A DNA stretch of 64,000 nt from CAVZXS01 sp963779325 (GCA_963779325.1 CAVZXS010000025.1:310001-374000); one strand, 5' to 3'; positions 25,092-34,647 are shown, counted from the stretch's first letter. Notes: generated from the sequence alone by a model not told the origin. Numbers and translations are program-made.

Positions 25092-28040
25092 ATGAAAAAA
25101 ATTGCTCTTTTAGCTGCAATCAGTATCGTATTGCTGTCGCCGGTATATGCACAGCAAACTATCAGCGGCCGCGTTACAGATGCCAGGGACGGAACTTCAA
25201 TGTCCGGGGTAAGTGTTAATATAAAAAATTCTAAAACCGGTACAGTGTCCGATCAGGACGGAAGATTTACTATTAGCACATCACCGGGATCCATAATTGT
25301 TTTCTCCTACGTGGGTTTTGTTGATAAAGAAGTTAGAGCAGGCGACGGCGTCGCAAACGTTTCAATGGAATTTGCGCAGCGTAACCTGGATGAGGTGGTG
25401 ATTACCGGTTATTCTGTACAAACAAAACGCCAGGCTACTGCTTCGGTAGGAAAACTGGCAGGCGGAGAAGTAAAACTTCAGCCCATTGCTTCCTTCGATC
25501 AATTACTGCAAGGCAAAGTTGCCGGATTGTTGATACAATCGCAGAGCGGTCAGCCGGGTTCTGCTGCTTCTAATATTACTATTCGCGGTAAAGGATCTGT
25601 GCTGGCTTCTACCCAACCCTTATTTATTGTAGATGGTGTGCAGGTAACGGATGGTGATTTTCAAAGTATTAATCCGGCCGATATTGAAACCTACACGGTT
25701 TTAAAAGATGCGGTAGCCACCTCTCAATACGGATCAAGAGGCGCTAATGGTGTTATTGTGTTAACCACGCGTCGCGGCAGTAATACAAAAACAAGAATCA
25801 CTTATGATTATCAATACGGCGTTGGTCGTTTGCCCGAAAATAAACTGAAGTTGATGAACTCCGCGGAGAAGATAAATTTTGAATTGAATTATGATCACCC
25901 TTACGGGCAGAACTTTTTCGGATGGACGCAGGCGGAATCTGACAGTCTTGCCAAGGTGAATGCCAACTGGGAAGATATAATGTTTCGCAAAGCAAGAACA
26001 CAACAACATGTTATCTCTGCCTCCGGGGGTAATGACAAAACAAAATTTTTTATATCCGGTTCCGTTTTTGATCAGCAAGGCAGTGTTATAGCAACCGGCT
26101 TAAAAAGATATTCCGGGAGATTAAATATAGATCATACGGTGAATGATTTTAAAATAGGACTGAGTACTTTTGTCGGCAGTTCTATATTTACCAACACATT
26201 TGAAAATGATGCGTTCATCGGTTCGCCGCTAAATGCTATTCGTTGGGCCAATCCGTATGTAACTGCTTATAATGCGGATGGATCATATAATGGTTTGGAT
26301 CTTTTATTGCAGGGCCAGCCCAATGCATTGCAGGAATTATTAGAAAGCCCGGCTCGCAATAACCAGTTAAAGGGTATCGCAGCAGCAAGTCTTGAATATA
26401 AGTTTCCTTTTTTGAAAGGCCTGTCTGCAAGAACTAATTGGGGTGTTGATTACACAAGCGATGACAATGAACAGTATATATCAAAAGACACTTACTTGGG
26501 CAGCCAGCAAACCGGCACGCAGGGAGCTTTTACCCGCGGAAGTACCAGGAGAGTGAGATATACAGGAACAACTTCTGTTTCTTATGCCCGACAGGCAGGC
26601 GATCATAATTACAGGGTTTCAGCATATAATGAATATGTAGACAGGAGAACAACTACGTTTGGTTACACCGGTTATGGTCTGCTGGGTTTGTTTCGTAACG
26701 GAGCGGATGTTACACCCGGCACGCCATCCAATGGCTTTATTCCGGGTATTGCAGATGGCCGCACTGAACAGTCACTTTTTTCCTGGTTTGCAATCGGCGA
26801 CTACTCATATAAAAACAAATATTTTCTTAACGCAAGCGTACGCAGAGACGGTTCATCAAGATTGGCCGAGGGCAGCAAGTGGGTAAACTATAGCGGTATT
26901 GGTGCGGGATGGATGATAAGCGCTGAAGATTTTATGAAAAATTCAAAATGGATCAGCCAATTGAAACTGAAAGCAAGCTATGGTTCGGCGGGTAACGAAA
27001 ATGTAGGAGGATCGTATGAAGCAAGAGAATTGTTTGGCAGTACTACGTATAACGGAAGAGGCGGCTTGGTACTCGCCAATCTTGAAAAACCCAACCTGAG
27101 CTGGGAAGTAAGAAAAACCGCCAACATCGGTATCGACTACGGATTTTTTAAAGACAGGATCAGCGGCTCTGTTGATGTATACAATGCCGTGACCAACGGG
27201 TTGTACCTTAATCGCCAACTGTCCGGTACTAATGGTGTAAATTCTATTCTTACCAACTTGGGAAAAATAAGAAACAAGGGTATTGAATTTTCAATAAACG
27301 CCGATGTTATAAAAACAAGAAATTTTAACTGGCAAATAAGTTACAATCATACGTACAATCTGTCCGAAGTTGTAGAGCTGGACGGTACAAATGAAAATAT
27401 AAGTGCATTGTCAATAAACAGGGTGGGAGAAAAGCTGAATTCTATTTTTGTTGTTAAGTATGCAGGTGTTGATCCTGCTACCGGTGATGCATTGTATTTT
27501 AAACCTGACGGAAAAACCACTACGAATATTTATGACCCCAATGATAAAGTGATTGTCGGGGTATTTGATCCGCCGCATTTTGGCGGCCTGACCAATACGG
27601 TAAATTATAAGGGAATTGAATTAAGTGCGCAGTTCGTTTACATGTTTGGTCATAAGATATATAATAATGACCGTACCAATGTAGAAAATCCTGCTTACGC
27701 GGTTTCTAATCTTAATATAGATATGCTGAGGGAATGGCAGAAGCCCGGTGATATTACCGATATCCCGAGCCCTTTTGCCGACTTCCAAACTGCGACTACA
27801 CGCTTTGTTGAGGATGGTAAGTTTTTGCGGTTGAGAAATGTAATGCTTAGCTATACATTACCCCGAATGATTTTAGACAAGGCAAAGATTAATTCACTGC
27901 GTGTGTTTGTACAGGGACAGAATTTATATACAGCATTTAAATTTAAAGGATATGATCCTGAAGTGGCCACCGGTTCACTGCTCGGTTCACAGTACCCGCA
28001 ACTGAAAACCGTCACGGTTGGTATCAGTGTTGGGTTTTAA
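25092..28040 (+). CDS. SusC/RagA-type TonB-linked outer-membrane transporter (second copy)
   Basis: 982 residues from ATG 25092 (a TTG six bases earlier is unnecessary). The signal peptide ends near VYAQQ. The CarboxypepD_reg-like domain runs TISGRVTDARDGTSMSGVSV to MEFAQRNLDEVVITGYSVQ. The plug has DQLLQGKVAGLLIQSQSGQP, IRGKGSVLAS, PLFIVDGVQV and DAVATSQYGSRGANGVI, followed by the barrel. It is clearly paralogous to the SusC at 20390 but diverged, so the two probably take different glycans. Followed after 39 bp by its SusD partner. Like the first copy it has no STN domain. Confidence 0.95.
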   Translation: MKKIALLAAISIVLLSPVYAQQTISGRVTDARDGTSMSGVSVNIKNSKTGTVSDQDGRFTISTSPGSIIVFSYVGFVDKEVRAGDGVANVSMEFAQRNLDEVVITGYSVQTKRQATASVGKLAGGEVKLQPIASFDQLLQGKVAGLLIQSQSGQPGSAASNITIRGKGSVLASTQPLFIVDGVQVTDGDFQSINPADIETYTVLKDAVATSQYGSRGANGVIVLTTRRGSNTKTRITYDYQYGVGRLPENKLKLMNSAEKINFELNYDHPYGQNFFGWTQAESDSLAKVNANWEDIMFRKARTQQHVISASGGNDKTKFFISGSVFDQQGSVIATGLKRYSGRLNIDHTVNDFKIGLSTFVGSSIFTNTFENDAFIGSPLNAIRWANPYVTAYNADGSYNGLDLLLQGQPNALQELLESPARNNQLKGIAAASLEYKFPFLKGLSARTNWGVDYTSDDNEQYISKDTYLGSQQTGTQGAFTRGSTRRVRYTGTTSVSYARQAGDHNYRVSAYNEYVDRRTTTFGYTGYGLLGLFRNGADVTPGTPSNGFIPGIADGRTEQSLFSWFAIGDYSYKNKYFLNASVRRDGSSRLAEGSKWVNYSGIGAGWMISAEDFMKNSKWISQLKLKASYGSAGNENVGGSYEARELFGSTTYNGRGGLVLANLEKPNLSWEVRKTANIGIDYGFFKDRISGSVDVYNAVTNGLYLNRQLSGTNGVNSILTNLGKIRNKGIEFSINADVIKTRNFNWQISYNHTYNLSEVVELDGTNENISALSINRVGEKLNSIFVVKYAGVDPATGDALYFKPDGKTTTNIYDPNDKVIVGVFDPPHFGGLTNTVNYKGIELSAQFVYMFGHKIYNNDRTNVENPAYAVSNLNIDMLREWQKPGDITDIPSPFADFQTATTRFVEDGKFLRLRNVMLSYTLPRMILDKAKINSLRVFVQGQNLYTAFKFKGYDPEVATGSLLGSQYPQLKTVTVGISVGF

Positions 28041-28079
28041 TTAAATAATTTTTTTATTGATTACGTTAAAATTGATACA

Positions 28080-29567
28080 ATGAAAAAAACAGTAATAAAA
28101 TATCTAATGGTTGTTTACCTGTTAATGACCTGCATGACATCCTGCAAAAAAGCCATCGAACAGGATCCAACGCATAATACAGACGGCAGTACTTTTTTTA
28201 CAAAAATTGACGATTATGAACTTGCGCTGAACGCTGCTTATGCAAGACTCTTGCAAAGCAGTTATTACGGAGGCCCTACCGGCGGCGATAATACAGGTGC
28301 AAATACATTTGCTACGTTGCCGGATGTAATGAGTGATAATACATTTGAGAGTGCTGAATCGCTGGCCAATTACCAGAGTTTCTCCCGCTGGAACTATACG
28401 GCGGATGATCCGGTAGTAGAAGACATTTGGTTGGATGCATACAGGGTAGTGCAGCAGTGCAATATTACGTTGCGCGGTATTGATAATTTTATATCCACAG
28501 ATGAAGGTACGGTTAACAGGCTAAAAGCTCAAGCCATAGCGTTAAGAGCATTGGCGCATTTTGATCTGCTTCGTTGTTTTGGTGAACGGTTTGACAGAAA
28601 CTCAACTGCATTAGGAATAGCATATGTCGATAAATTTGATATTGAGCAAAAACCTGCCCGCCTTTCGGTAAAAGACAGCTACGACAGGATAGAAACCGAT
28701 TTGAAATTGGCAAAAAACCTTTTTCAGAATATGGATGAACCGATTCAAGGTTCAGGAACCGGCGGCAATGAAAGATCATACATTGACGACTTAGTGGCGA
28801 ATGCCGTGCTGGCACGAATGTACCTGTATGCAAATTCTTTGGACAGTGCTGTAAAATATTCAACGCTGTGTATAAATGCCCGACCGCTAACAAGTCGTAC
28901 CAATTTCCCTAATCTTTGGATGGATGCTTCTACTTCAGAAGTAATATGGTCTGTAAAATTTGAATCACTAAACAGTGACTTGGGAGGAAATGCTTTTTAT
29001 TCTGTGGGTAACCGGGCGTCATTTAGACCCACTATCAATCTTTTAGCTTTATATGACCAGGCGAATGATATACGTTTCACAAGCTATTTCCGCAATTTAT
29101 TGAGAGGTGCGGCAAGGAATACAACACCGGCCCGGGTAGTGTTAATTAAATATGATGCCAAGCAGGCTAATCTTTCCAAACCTGACGGTATTGTAAATTT
29201 TAAAGCATTCAGAGCAGGAGAAATGTACCTGGTAAGAGCCGAGGCCAATGCCCGTTTGGGTGGTGCAAATGAAGCATCGGGTTTGAATGATTTAAATACA
29301 TTGCGAGCCGCCCGCATTTCGGGATATACCAATGAGGTATTGGCGGGTACTGCATTATTACAAGCTATTGCTGATGAAAGAAGAAAAGAGCTGATAGGAG
29401 AAGGGCATCGTTTTTTTGATTTAAAAAGAACTACGCGTACTATAAACAGGACTACCAATTGTGCAAATTTTTGTACCCTTTCACCAACTGCAAGAGAATG
29501 GGCTATGCCTGTTCCGCAAAGTGAAATGCTGGCTAACCCGGCTATGATACAAAACACCGGCTATTGA
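28080..29567 (+). CDS. SusD/RagB-type glycan-binding lipoprotein (second copy)
   Basis: 495 residues. The lipobox CMTSC gives Cys22, followed by KKAIEQDPTHNTDGSTFF. The SusD signature helix is LKAQAIALRALAHFDLLRCF, and the C-terminal SusD domain has FRAGEMYLVRAEANARLG, ADERRKELIGEGHRFFDLKR and the ending MPVPQSEMLANPAMIQNTGY. It is the surface lid of the SusC encoded just upstream. The N-terminal loop is extended with Gly/Thr (YGGPTGGDNTGANTF) compared with the first copy, consistent with a different ligand. A strong terminator follows. Confidence 0.95.
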   Translation: MKKTVIKYLMVVYLLMTCMTSCKKAIEQDPTHNTDGSTFFTKIDDYELALNAAYARLLQSSYYGGPTGGDNTGANTFATLPDVMSDNTFESAESLANYQSFSRWNYTADDPVVEDIWLDAYRVVQQCNITLRGIDNFISTDEGTVNRLKAQAIALRALAHFDLLRCFGERFDRNSTALGIAYVDKFDIEQKPARLSVKDSYDRIETDLKLAKNLFQNMDEPIQGSGTGGNERSYIDDLVANAVLARMYLYANSLDSAVKYSTLCINARPLTSRTNFPNLWMDASTSEVIWSVKFESLNSDLGGNAFYSVGNRASFRPTINLLALYDQANDIRFTSYFRNLLRGAARNTTPARVVLIKYDAKQANLSKPDGIVNFKAFRAGEMYLVRAEANARLGGANEASGLNDLNTLRAARISGYTNEVLAGTALLQAIADERRKELIGEGHRFFDLKRTTRTINRTTNCANFCTLSPTAREWAMPVPQSEMLANPAMIQNTGY

Positions 29568-29630
29568 CGCGGTTGTTATTAAATCATGCATTATTAAATA
29601 AAAGGAACCATTAATCTTTCATACACAACT

Positions 29631-29660
29631 ACTGCCGCCTGTACGGGTGGCAGTTTTTTT
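29631..29660 (+). terminator. Intrinsic terminator after second susCD
   Basis: ACTGCCGCC pairs with GGTGGCAGT (one wobble) around TGTACG, followed by seven T. Confidence 0.85.
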
Positions 29661-29722
29661 GCAACTACATAAGCGGTTAAAAGCGATGATGAAACAAACT
29701 GCTGTTGATTTCAGTTATATAG

Positions 29723-29776
29723 TTTCATGCTTTAGTATACTTAACCCGGATACTGTAACAAACCCGGATAACTTTA
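29723..29776 (+). promoter_or_regulatory. SusC-type motif, direct repeat and -7 box before a candidate sRNA
   Basis: TTTCATGCTTTAGT (29723-29736) is identical to the copy at 24986. AACCCGGATA follows twice (29743-29752 and 29761-29770, 18 bp apart). TAACTTTA at 29769-29776 is one base from TAnnTTTG. No protein gene begins downstream on this strand until 31298. Confidence 0.45.
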
Positions 29777-29782
29777 CATAGT

Positions 29783-29919
29783 ACGAAAGAAATAAATAAT
29801 AAACTACTTATAAAAGAAAAATCCGGGATTGGTTCCCGGAAATTTCAATACAGTTTTCTCATGTGAACGGTCCAAAAAGACCAAGCAGGGGGTTGTCTAG
29901 CCATCCTGCTTTTTTTTTA
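29783..29919 (+). ncRNA. Candidate small RNA with three hairpins and intrinsic terminator
   Basis: Between the promoter-like signals above and the convergent gene ending at 29972 there is no open frame, but there are three stem-loops. They are TCCGGGA/TCCCGGA with a 5-nt loop (about 29830-29848), GGTC/GACC with loop CAAAAA (about 29869-29882), and AGCAGG/CCTGCT (29884-29910) with an inner GGTT/AGCC stem followed by nine T. The last is a textbook intrinsic terminator on the + strand, far beyond the terminator of the SusD gene, so it should end a separate short transcript. I do not recognise the RNA family. The exact 5' end is inferred. Confidence 0.45.
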
Positions 29920-29971
29920 CTAAATTAAGCGGTTCATCTAAAATTTACAAAACTTTTTTTACACAAGTAGT

Positions 29972-31099
29972 TTATGCCCACCATTTCTTATTGGCCGGGT
30001 TTATTTTAAAATATTTCAGTACCCGGCCGATGTTTTTAAACAGTGCGTTTACTGCAAGCATCATAAAAATAATAATGGCCAATCCCGTTTCCTGCCGCAT
30101 ATTTTTGAGTTCAAATACTTCAAGCAGAATAAGCCCGTGTACAAAACAAATTACTTTAGTAGCCATACCGTGGCTAATACCCGCATTGGTCAATAAATGA
30201 TGAATATGTGTTCTGTCTGCTTCAAAAGGCGATTTACCTCTCCATATACGCAAAGCAAAAACACGCAGCGTATCAAACACCGGAATCAATACAATGCCCA
30301 ATACAAATACCGGCGCATGCGGTATAACGGGGTTCGAAATACCGGTATTCACCTGCATTAATCTTACACACAAAACGGATATGACAAAACCTAACACTAA
30401 AGAACCGGTATCACCCATAAAAATTCGGGCGGGGTTTAAATTAAAATACAAAAAAGCAAGGATACCGCCGGCAAGTGCAAAAGCAATTAAAGCAATATTG
30501 CTTTCGCCGCTCAAGGTTAAAAATAAACCGAGTGTAATTAAGCTCATAAAACTTAAGCCACCGGCTAAACCGTCTATGCCATCTATTAAATTAAGCGCAT
30601 TGGTAATACCTACTATAGCAAGTACGGTAAAAGTATATTGCGCCGTTAACGGTAATTCGTGTATGCCGAATAATCCGTTGAAACTTGTTATACGAATACC
30701 TGCAATGGCAATTAAAGAAGCCAGCGCTATTTCAATCATAAATTTATAACGGGCGGGCAAATCCTTTAAATCATCCATAATACCCATACCGAAAAGAATA
30801 ATGATAGAAAAGAAAAAGCAAATGGTAGAAACTTCCCCGGTGAATGTAAACCACAACAACACGGATGCCAGCATGCCGGCAAAAATAGCGATGCCTCCCA
30901 AAGTAGGTGTAGGGTTTACATGCTCTTTACGGGCATTGGGTACGTCGTACAGTTTGTAGCGGTTAATAAGATTGATGATGGGCGGAATGGTTATCAGCGT
31001 TACGGCGAATGCGGAAACAAAACATAATAAAGCAAACTTGTAATCACGGAAAAACAGATCAATCTGCAAAAGATGAAATGACTGGTGGTTCATTTCCAA
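29972..31099 (-). CDS. WecA/TagO-like undecaprenyl-phosphate HexNAc-1-phosphate transferase
   Basis: 375 residues and about 11 membrane segments. The polyprenyl-phosphate sugar-phosphate transferase motifs are present: PNARKEHVNPTPTLGGIAIF (about 55-75), GIMDDLKDLPARYKF (about 105-120), NLIDGIDGLAGG (about 170), FMGDTGSLVLGF (about 228-240) and DRTHIHHLL near 295, the HIHH loop typical of WecA rather than MraY. It starts lipid-linked glycan (O-antigen, capsule or wall polymer) synthesis by putting a HexNAc-1-P on undecaprenyl phosphate at the inner membrane. It is divergent from the GT2 glycosyltransferase, which may act in the same surface-glycan pathway (inference). Confidence 0.9.
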   Translation of the reverse strand: MEMNHQSFHLLQIDLFFRDYKFALLCFVSAFAVTLITIPPIINLINRYKLYDVPNARKEHVNPTPTLGGIAIFAGMLASVLLWFTFTGEVSTICFFFSIIILFGMGIMDDLKDLPARYKFMIEIALASLIAIAGIRITSFNGLFGIHELPLTAQYTFTVLAIVGITNALNLIDGIDGLAGGLSFMSLITLGLFLTLSGESNIALIAFALAGGILAFLYFNLNPARIFMGDTGSLVLGFVISVLCVRLMQVNTGISNPVIPHAPVFVLGIVLIPVFDTLRVFALRIWRGKSPFEADRTHIHHLLTNAGISHGMATKVICFVHGLILLEVFELKNMRQETGLAIIIFMMLAVNALFKNIGRVLKYFKINPANKKWWA

Positions 31100-31297
31100 A
31101 TGGTTTTTGTAGGTGGATAATTGGATTCTCTTAAACGGTCTAAAAGTAATACGGAGAATTCAAACAATCAAGCATCTTTTTATTGTATGCCGTGCAAAAG
31201 TATTTTTACATAACAAATCGCCTTCTTTTTATTCAATTTGAACAACTTATAATGATATTTGTCTTTTAAGGATATTAAATAAAACGGGAAAATACTA

Positions 31298-32485
31298 TTG
31301 ACTGACTTAGTGAAAATACTATTCTGGTTCAGCCTTGCTGTCTTGTTCTATTGCTATGCAGGCTATGGTATTTTATTGCTTTTAATAAATAATATTAAAA
31401 GAGTGTTTACAAAAAACGACGCTGCAGTTGCGCAGGCGCAAAATTTACCCGCAGTTACATTGGTAATTGCTGCTTTTAATGAAGAAAAGATTTTGTTGCA
31501 AAAAATTCAGAACAGTCTTTTGCAGGATTATCCGCCCCGGCTTCTTGCAGTTATTATAAATACCGACGGGTCTGCTGACGGATCGGGAAGTATAATAAAG
31601 CAATATCCTGAAATTATACACCTGCATAATGAAGAACGAAAAGGTAAAGCCGCAGCGGTGAAAAGAGCGATGCAGTTTGTAAAAACACCGTATGTTATTT
31701 TCAGCGACGCCAATACGATGCTGAATGCTCAATGTATTAAAAAAATTACTCGGCATTTTTCCGATCCGAAAGTTGGAGGAGTGGCAGGCGAAAAAAAGAT
31801 TACTGCGGATAACAATGCTTCCGCGGTAGGCAATGCAGAAGGCCTGTATTGGAATTACGAATCATTCATGAAAAAATTAGATGCGGGTTTTTATACCGTG
31901 GTGGGTGCTGCCGGGGAGTTATTCGCTATTCGTACCGAATTATTTACCGATTTTCCTGATAATATTATTTTGGATGATTTTATTATCTCCATGCAGATTT
32001 GTATGAAGGGATTCGTTATACAATACGAACCCGAAGCCTTTGCTGCTGAAACACCTTCCGCCTCATTGGCCGATGAAGAAAAAAGAAAAGTCAGGATTTC
32101 CGCCGGGGCGTACCAATCCATTGGGTATTTAAAGAATTGTCTTAATTTTTTTAAATATCCGCTGTTGAGTTTCCAGTATTTCTCCAGGCGTTTACTCAGG
32201 TGGACAATATGCCCGGCGGCCATCATCTTGGTTTTAATAACCAATATTATTTTAGTTGCCGAAGGACAGGCTGACTTTTACGGCTACAGTTTATTTCTGC
32301 AAATTTGCTTTTATGCCGCAGCTGCAACAGGATGGTTTTTTATGAGTAAGCAAAAAAAAGCGGTATTGGTAAATATTCCTTTTTATTTTTTATTTATGAA
32401 TTATTGCCTGGTAAAAGGATTTTTTCGCTTTGTTTCGGGTAAACAAAGCGTACGCTGGGAAAAATCGGCGAGACAAACTATTTAA
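31298..32485 (+). CDS. Membrane glycosyltransferase family 2
   Basis: 395 residues. A first membrane helix (about 5-27) precedes a GT2/GT-A domain: VTLVIAAFNEEKILLQKIQN, then INTDGSADGSG (nucleotide-binding Asp), ADANTML-type FSDANTMLN (DxD-like) and VGAAGELFAI. Further on, LDDFIISMQICMKGF contains the catalytic-base-like Asp, with a diverged QXXRW-like region near KVRISAGAYQS. Three C-terminal membrane helices end the protein. Such enzymes extend or export polysaccharides. The start may be TTG 31298 or GTG 31310; no ATG is available near. Product and acceptor are unknown. Confidence 0.85.
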   Translation: MTDLVKILFWFSLAVLFYCYAGYGILLLLINNIKRVFTKNDAAVAQAQNLPAVTLVIAAFNEEKILLQKIQNSLLQDYPPRLLAVIINTDGSADGSGSIIKQYPEIIHLHNEERKGKAAAVKRAMQFVKTPYVIFSDANTMLNAQCIKKITRHFSDPKVGGVAGEKKITADNNASAVGNAEGLYWNYESFMKKLDAGFYTVVGAAGELFAIRTELFTDFPDNIILDDFIISMQICMKGFVIQYEPEAFAAETPSASLADEEKRKVRISAGAYQSIGYLKNCLNFFKYPLLSFQYFSRRLLRWTICPAAIILVLITNIILVAEGQADFYGYSLFLQICFYAAAATGWFFMSKQKKAVLVNIPFYFLFMNYCLVKGFFRFVSGKQSVRWEKSARQTI

Positions 32486-32535
32486 TACGACTGTGTTGCT
32501 GCAATTCATAAATTAGTATCTTAAAAAGTAAAATT

Positions 32536-34647
32536 ATTTCCACAACAGCCAACATATTAAACAACCCCATCGAGTATTTAAAAGGGGTGGGCCCGCAACG
32601 CGGCGAATTGCTTAAAAAGGAAGCGGGCATTTATACTTTTAAAGATTTGCTCGAGTATTTTCCGTTCAGGCATATAGACCGGACAAAGATTAATCTTATC
32701 GCTGATCTTAATTCGCAAACCGAATATGTACAGTTGACGGGTACGTTACTTTCTTTCGAAATCATTGGCGAAAAAAAAGGCCGGAGATTAGTTGCTCATT
32801 TCAAAGATAAAACGGGTATTATAGAATTGGTTTGGTTTGAAGGCATTACATGGATTCAAAAATATTTACAGGAAGGGCAGGCTTATTTATTATATGGTAA
32901 GCTAAGTTTTTTTTCAGGCAAGCCGCAGTTGGTGCATCCCGAAATGGAACTGCTGACCAATGAAACATTACAGGGCCGCAATTTCCTGGAGCCGGTATAT
33001 GCCACTACCGAAAAATTGAAAGCAAGAGGGTTGGGCGCAAGACAAATTGGTAACCTGACAAAACAGTTACTGCAGCAATTGCGTGAGAAAGATATTCCCG
33101 AAAACTTACCCGATACATTATTGCTGCAATTGAAATTCGAAAAAAGATTTACAGCTTTTCAGCATATTCATTTTCCGCCTTCGGCAAATGATTATGAAAT
33201 CGCGGTTCGTCGGTTGAAGTTCGAAGAATTCTTTTGGGCGCAACTTCGCTTCGGCATGCGACGTTCGCAACGCCACCGATTTTCGAAAGGAGTAGTGTTT
33301 GATAAAGTAGGTGAGTTATTTAATACGTTTTATAAAAATCATTTGCCCTTTGAACTGACCAATGCACAAAAAAGAGTAATTAAAGAAATAAGAAACGATT
33401 TTGGCAGCGGCAAACAAATGAACCGCCTGTTGCAGGGCGATGTGGGCAGCGGTAAAACAATCGTCGCTTTATTGTGTATGCTGTTGGCTATCGACAATGG
33501 TTACCAGGCCTGCTTAATGGCGCCCACGGAAATTTTGGCTAAGCAGCATTTTGACGGCATAACAAGTTTATTGATGGACTTACCCGTGCAAACGGCATTG
33601 CTGACGGGCTCTTCGAAAGCGGCAGCACGAAGAAAGATAGCGAAAGGCTTACTTGACAATGAAATAAAAATTTTAATAGGTACGCATGCAATAATTGAAG
33701 AAGCAGTTCAGTTTCATAAGTTGGGATTCGCAATTGTAGATGAGCAGCATCGGTTTGGTGTGGCACAAAGGGCAAAGCTTTGGGAAAAAAGTGATACCGC
33801 ACCCCACATTTTGGTGATGACGGCCACTCCCATACCGCGTACCTTAGCTATGACAGCCTACGGCGATTTGGATTACAGTATTATGAACGAAATGCCTCCC
33901 GGGCGTCTGCCCATTACCACCGTGCACAGGTATGATAATAAACGCAGCGAGGTAATGAGTTTTATAAAAAATGAAATTGCGAAGGGAAGGCAGGTGTATA
34001 TTATTTTTCCGCTGATTGAAGAGAGCAGTAAATTAGATTATGAAGATTTGATGAAAGGATATGAAAATGTTAAAGCTTACTTTCCCGAGCCGAAATATTG
34101 GATAAGTATGGTACATGGCCGACAACCTGCTGCGCAAAAAGAAACGAATATGCAACGCTTTGTTGCAGGTGATACTCAGATAATGGTCTCAACAACCGTT
34201 ATAGAAGTAGGCGTGAACGTACCCAATGCATCGGTAATGGTTATTGAAAGCAGCGAGAGATTCGGTTTGTCACAATTGCATCAATTGCGTGGCCGGGTAG
34301 GCCGCGGTGCGGAAAAAAGTTATTGTATATTATTAACCGGCAGCAAACTGAGCAATGATGCACGGGAAAGAATTAAAATAATGACGGGTACCAACGACGG
34401 ATTTGCGATTGCGGAGAAAGATCTGGAATTACGAGGCCCCGGTGAAATAGAAGGAATAAAACAAAGCGGTGTATTAAACTTTAAGCTGGCAAGTATAGTC
34501 AATGACAGGAAAGTTTTGGAAGCAGCCGCGGCCATAGCGAATAAAATATTGGATGATGATCCTGATATCAGTTCGGCCGAAAATTTGCGGATAAAGAATC
34601 ATTTGCTGCTGGAAAAAGGAAAAACCGGCTGGAGTAAAATTTCGTAA
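32536..34647 (+). CDS. recG: ATP-dependent DNA helicase RecG, non-canonical start
   Basis: RecG unwinds branched DNA at stalled forks. The wedge/OB domain is N-terminal, followed by helicase motifs: LLQGDVGSGKT (Walker A), APTEILAKQH, VDEQHRFGV (DEQH box), MTATPIPRTLAMTAYG, and SERFGLSQLHQLRGRVGR near the end. The family-typical N-terminus NNPIEYLKGVGPQRGELL is coded partly upstream of the first GTG (32587), and no ATG, GTG or TTG exists between it and the in-frame stop at 32509-32511. Initiation at one of the tandem ATT codons (32533 or 32536) is the simplest reading. With GTG 32587 the protein would be 686 residues and lose about 17 conserved ones. It is about 50 bp downstream of the GT2 gene. 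Confidence 0.9.
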   Translation: MSTTANILNNPIEYLKGVGPQRGELLKKEAGIYTFKDLLEYFPFRHIDRTKINLIADLNSQTEYVQLTGTLLSFEIIGEKKGRRLVAHFKDKTGIIELVWFEGITWIQKYLQEGQAYLLYGKLSFFSGKPQLVHPEMELLTNETLQGRNFLEPVYATTEKLKARGLGARQIGNLTKQLLQQLREKDIPENLPDTLLLQLKFEKRFTAFQHIHFPPSANDYEIAVRRLKFEEFFWAQLRFGMRRSQRHRFSKGVVFDKVGELFNTFYKNHLPFELTNAQKRVIKEIRNDFGSGKQMNRLLQGDVGSGKTIVALLCMLLAIDNGYQACLMAPTEILAKQHFDGITSLLMDLPVQTALLTGSSKAAARRKIAKGLLDNEIKILIGTHAIIEEAVQFHKLGFAIVDEQHRFGVAQRAKLWEKSDTAPHILVMTATPIPRTLAMTAYGDLDYSIMNEMPPGRLPITTVHRYDNKRSEVMSFIKNEIAKGRQVYIIFPLIEESSKLDYEDLMKGYENVKAYFPEPKYWISMVHGRQPAAQKETNMQRFVAGDTQIMVSTTVIEVGVNVPNASVMVIESSERFGLSQLHQLRGRVGRGAEKSYCILLTGSKLSNDARERIKIMTGTNDGFAIAEKDLELRGPGEIEGIKQSGVLNFKLASIVNDRKVLEAAAAIANKILDDDPDISSAENLRIKNHLLLEKGKTGWSKIS

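Noticed and set aside
32587..34647. recG starting at GTG 32587
   Set aside because: Would remove a stretch (NNPIEYLKG) that is conserved in RecG proteins; kept only as an alternative.
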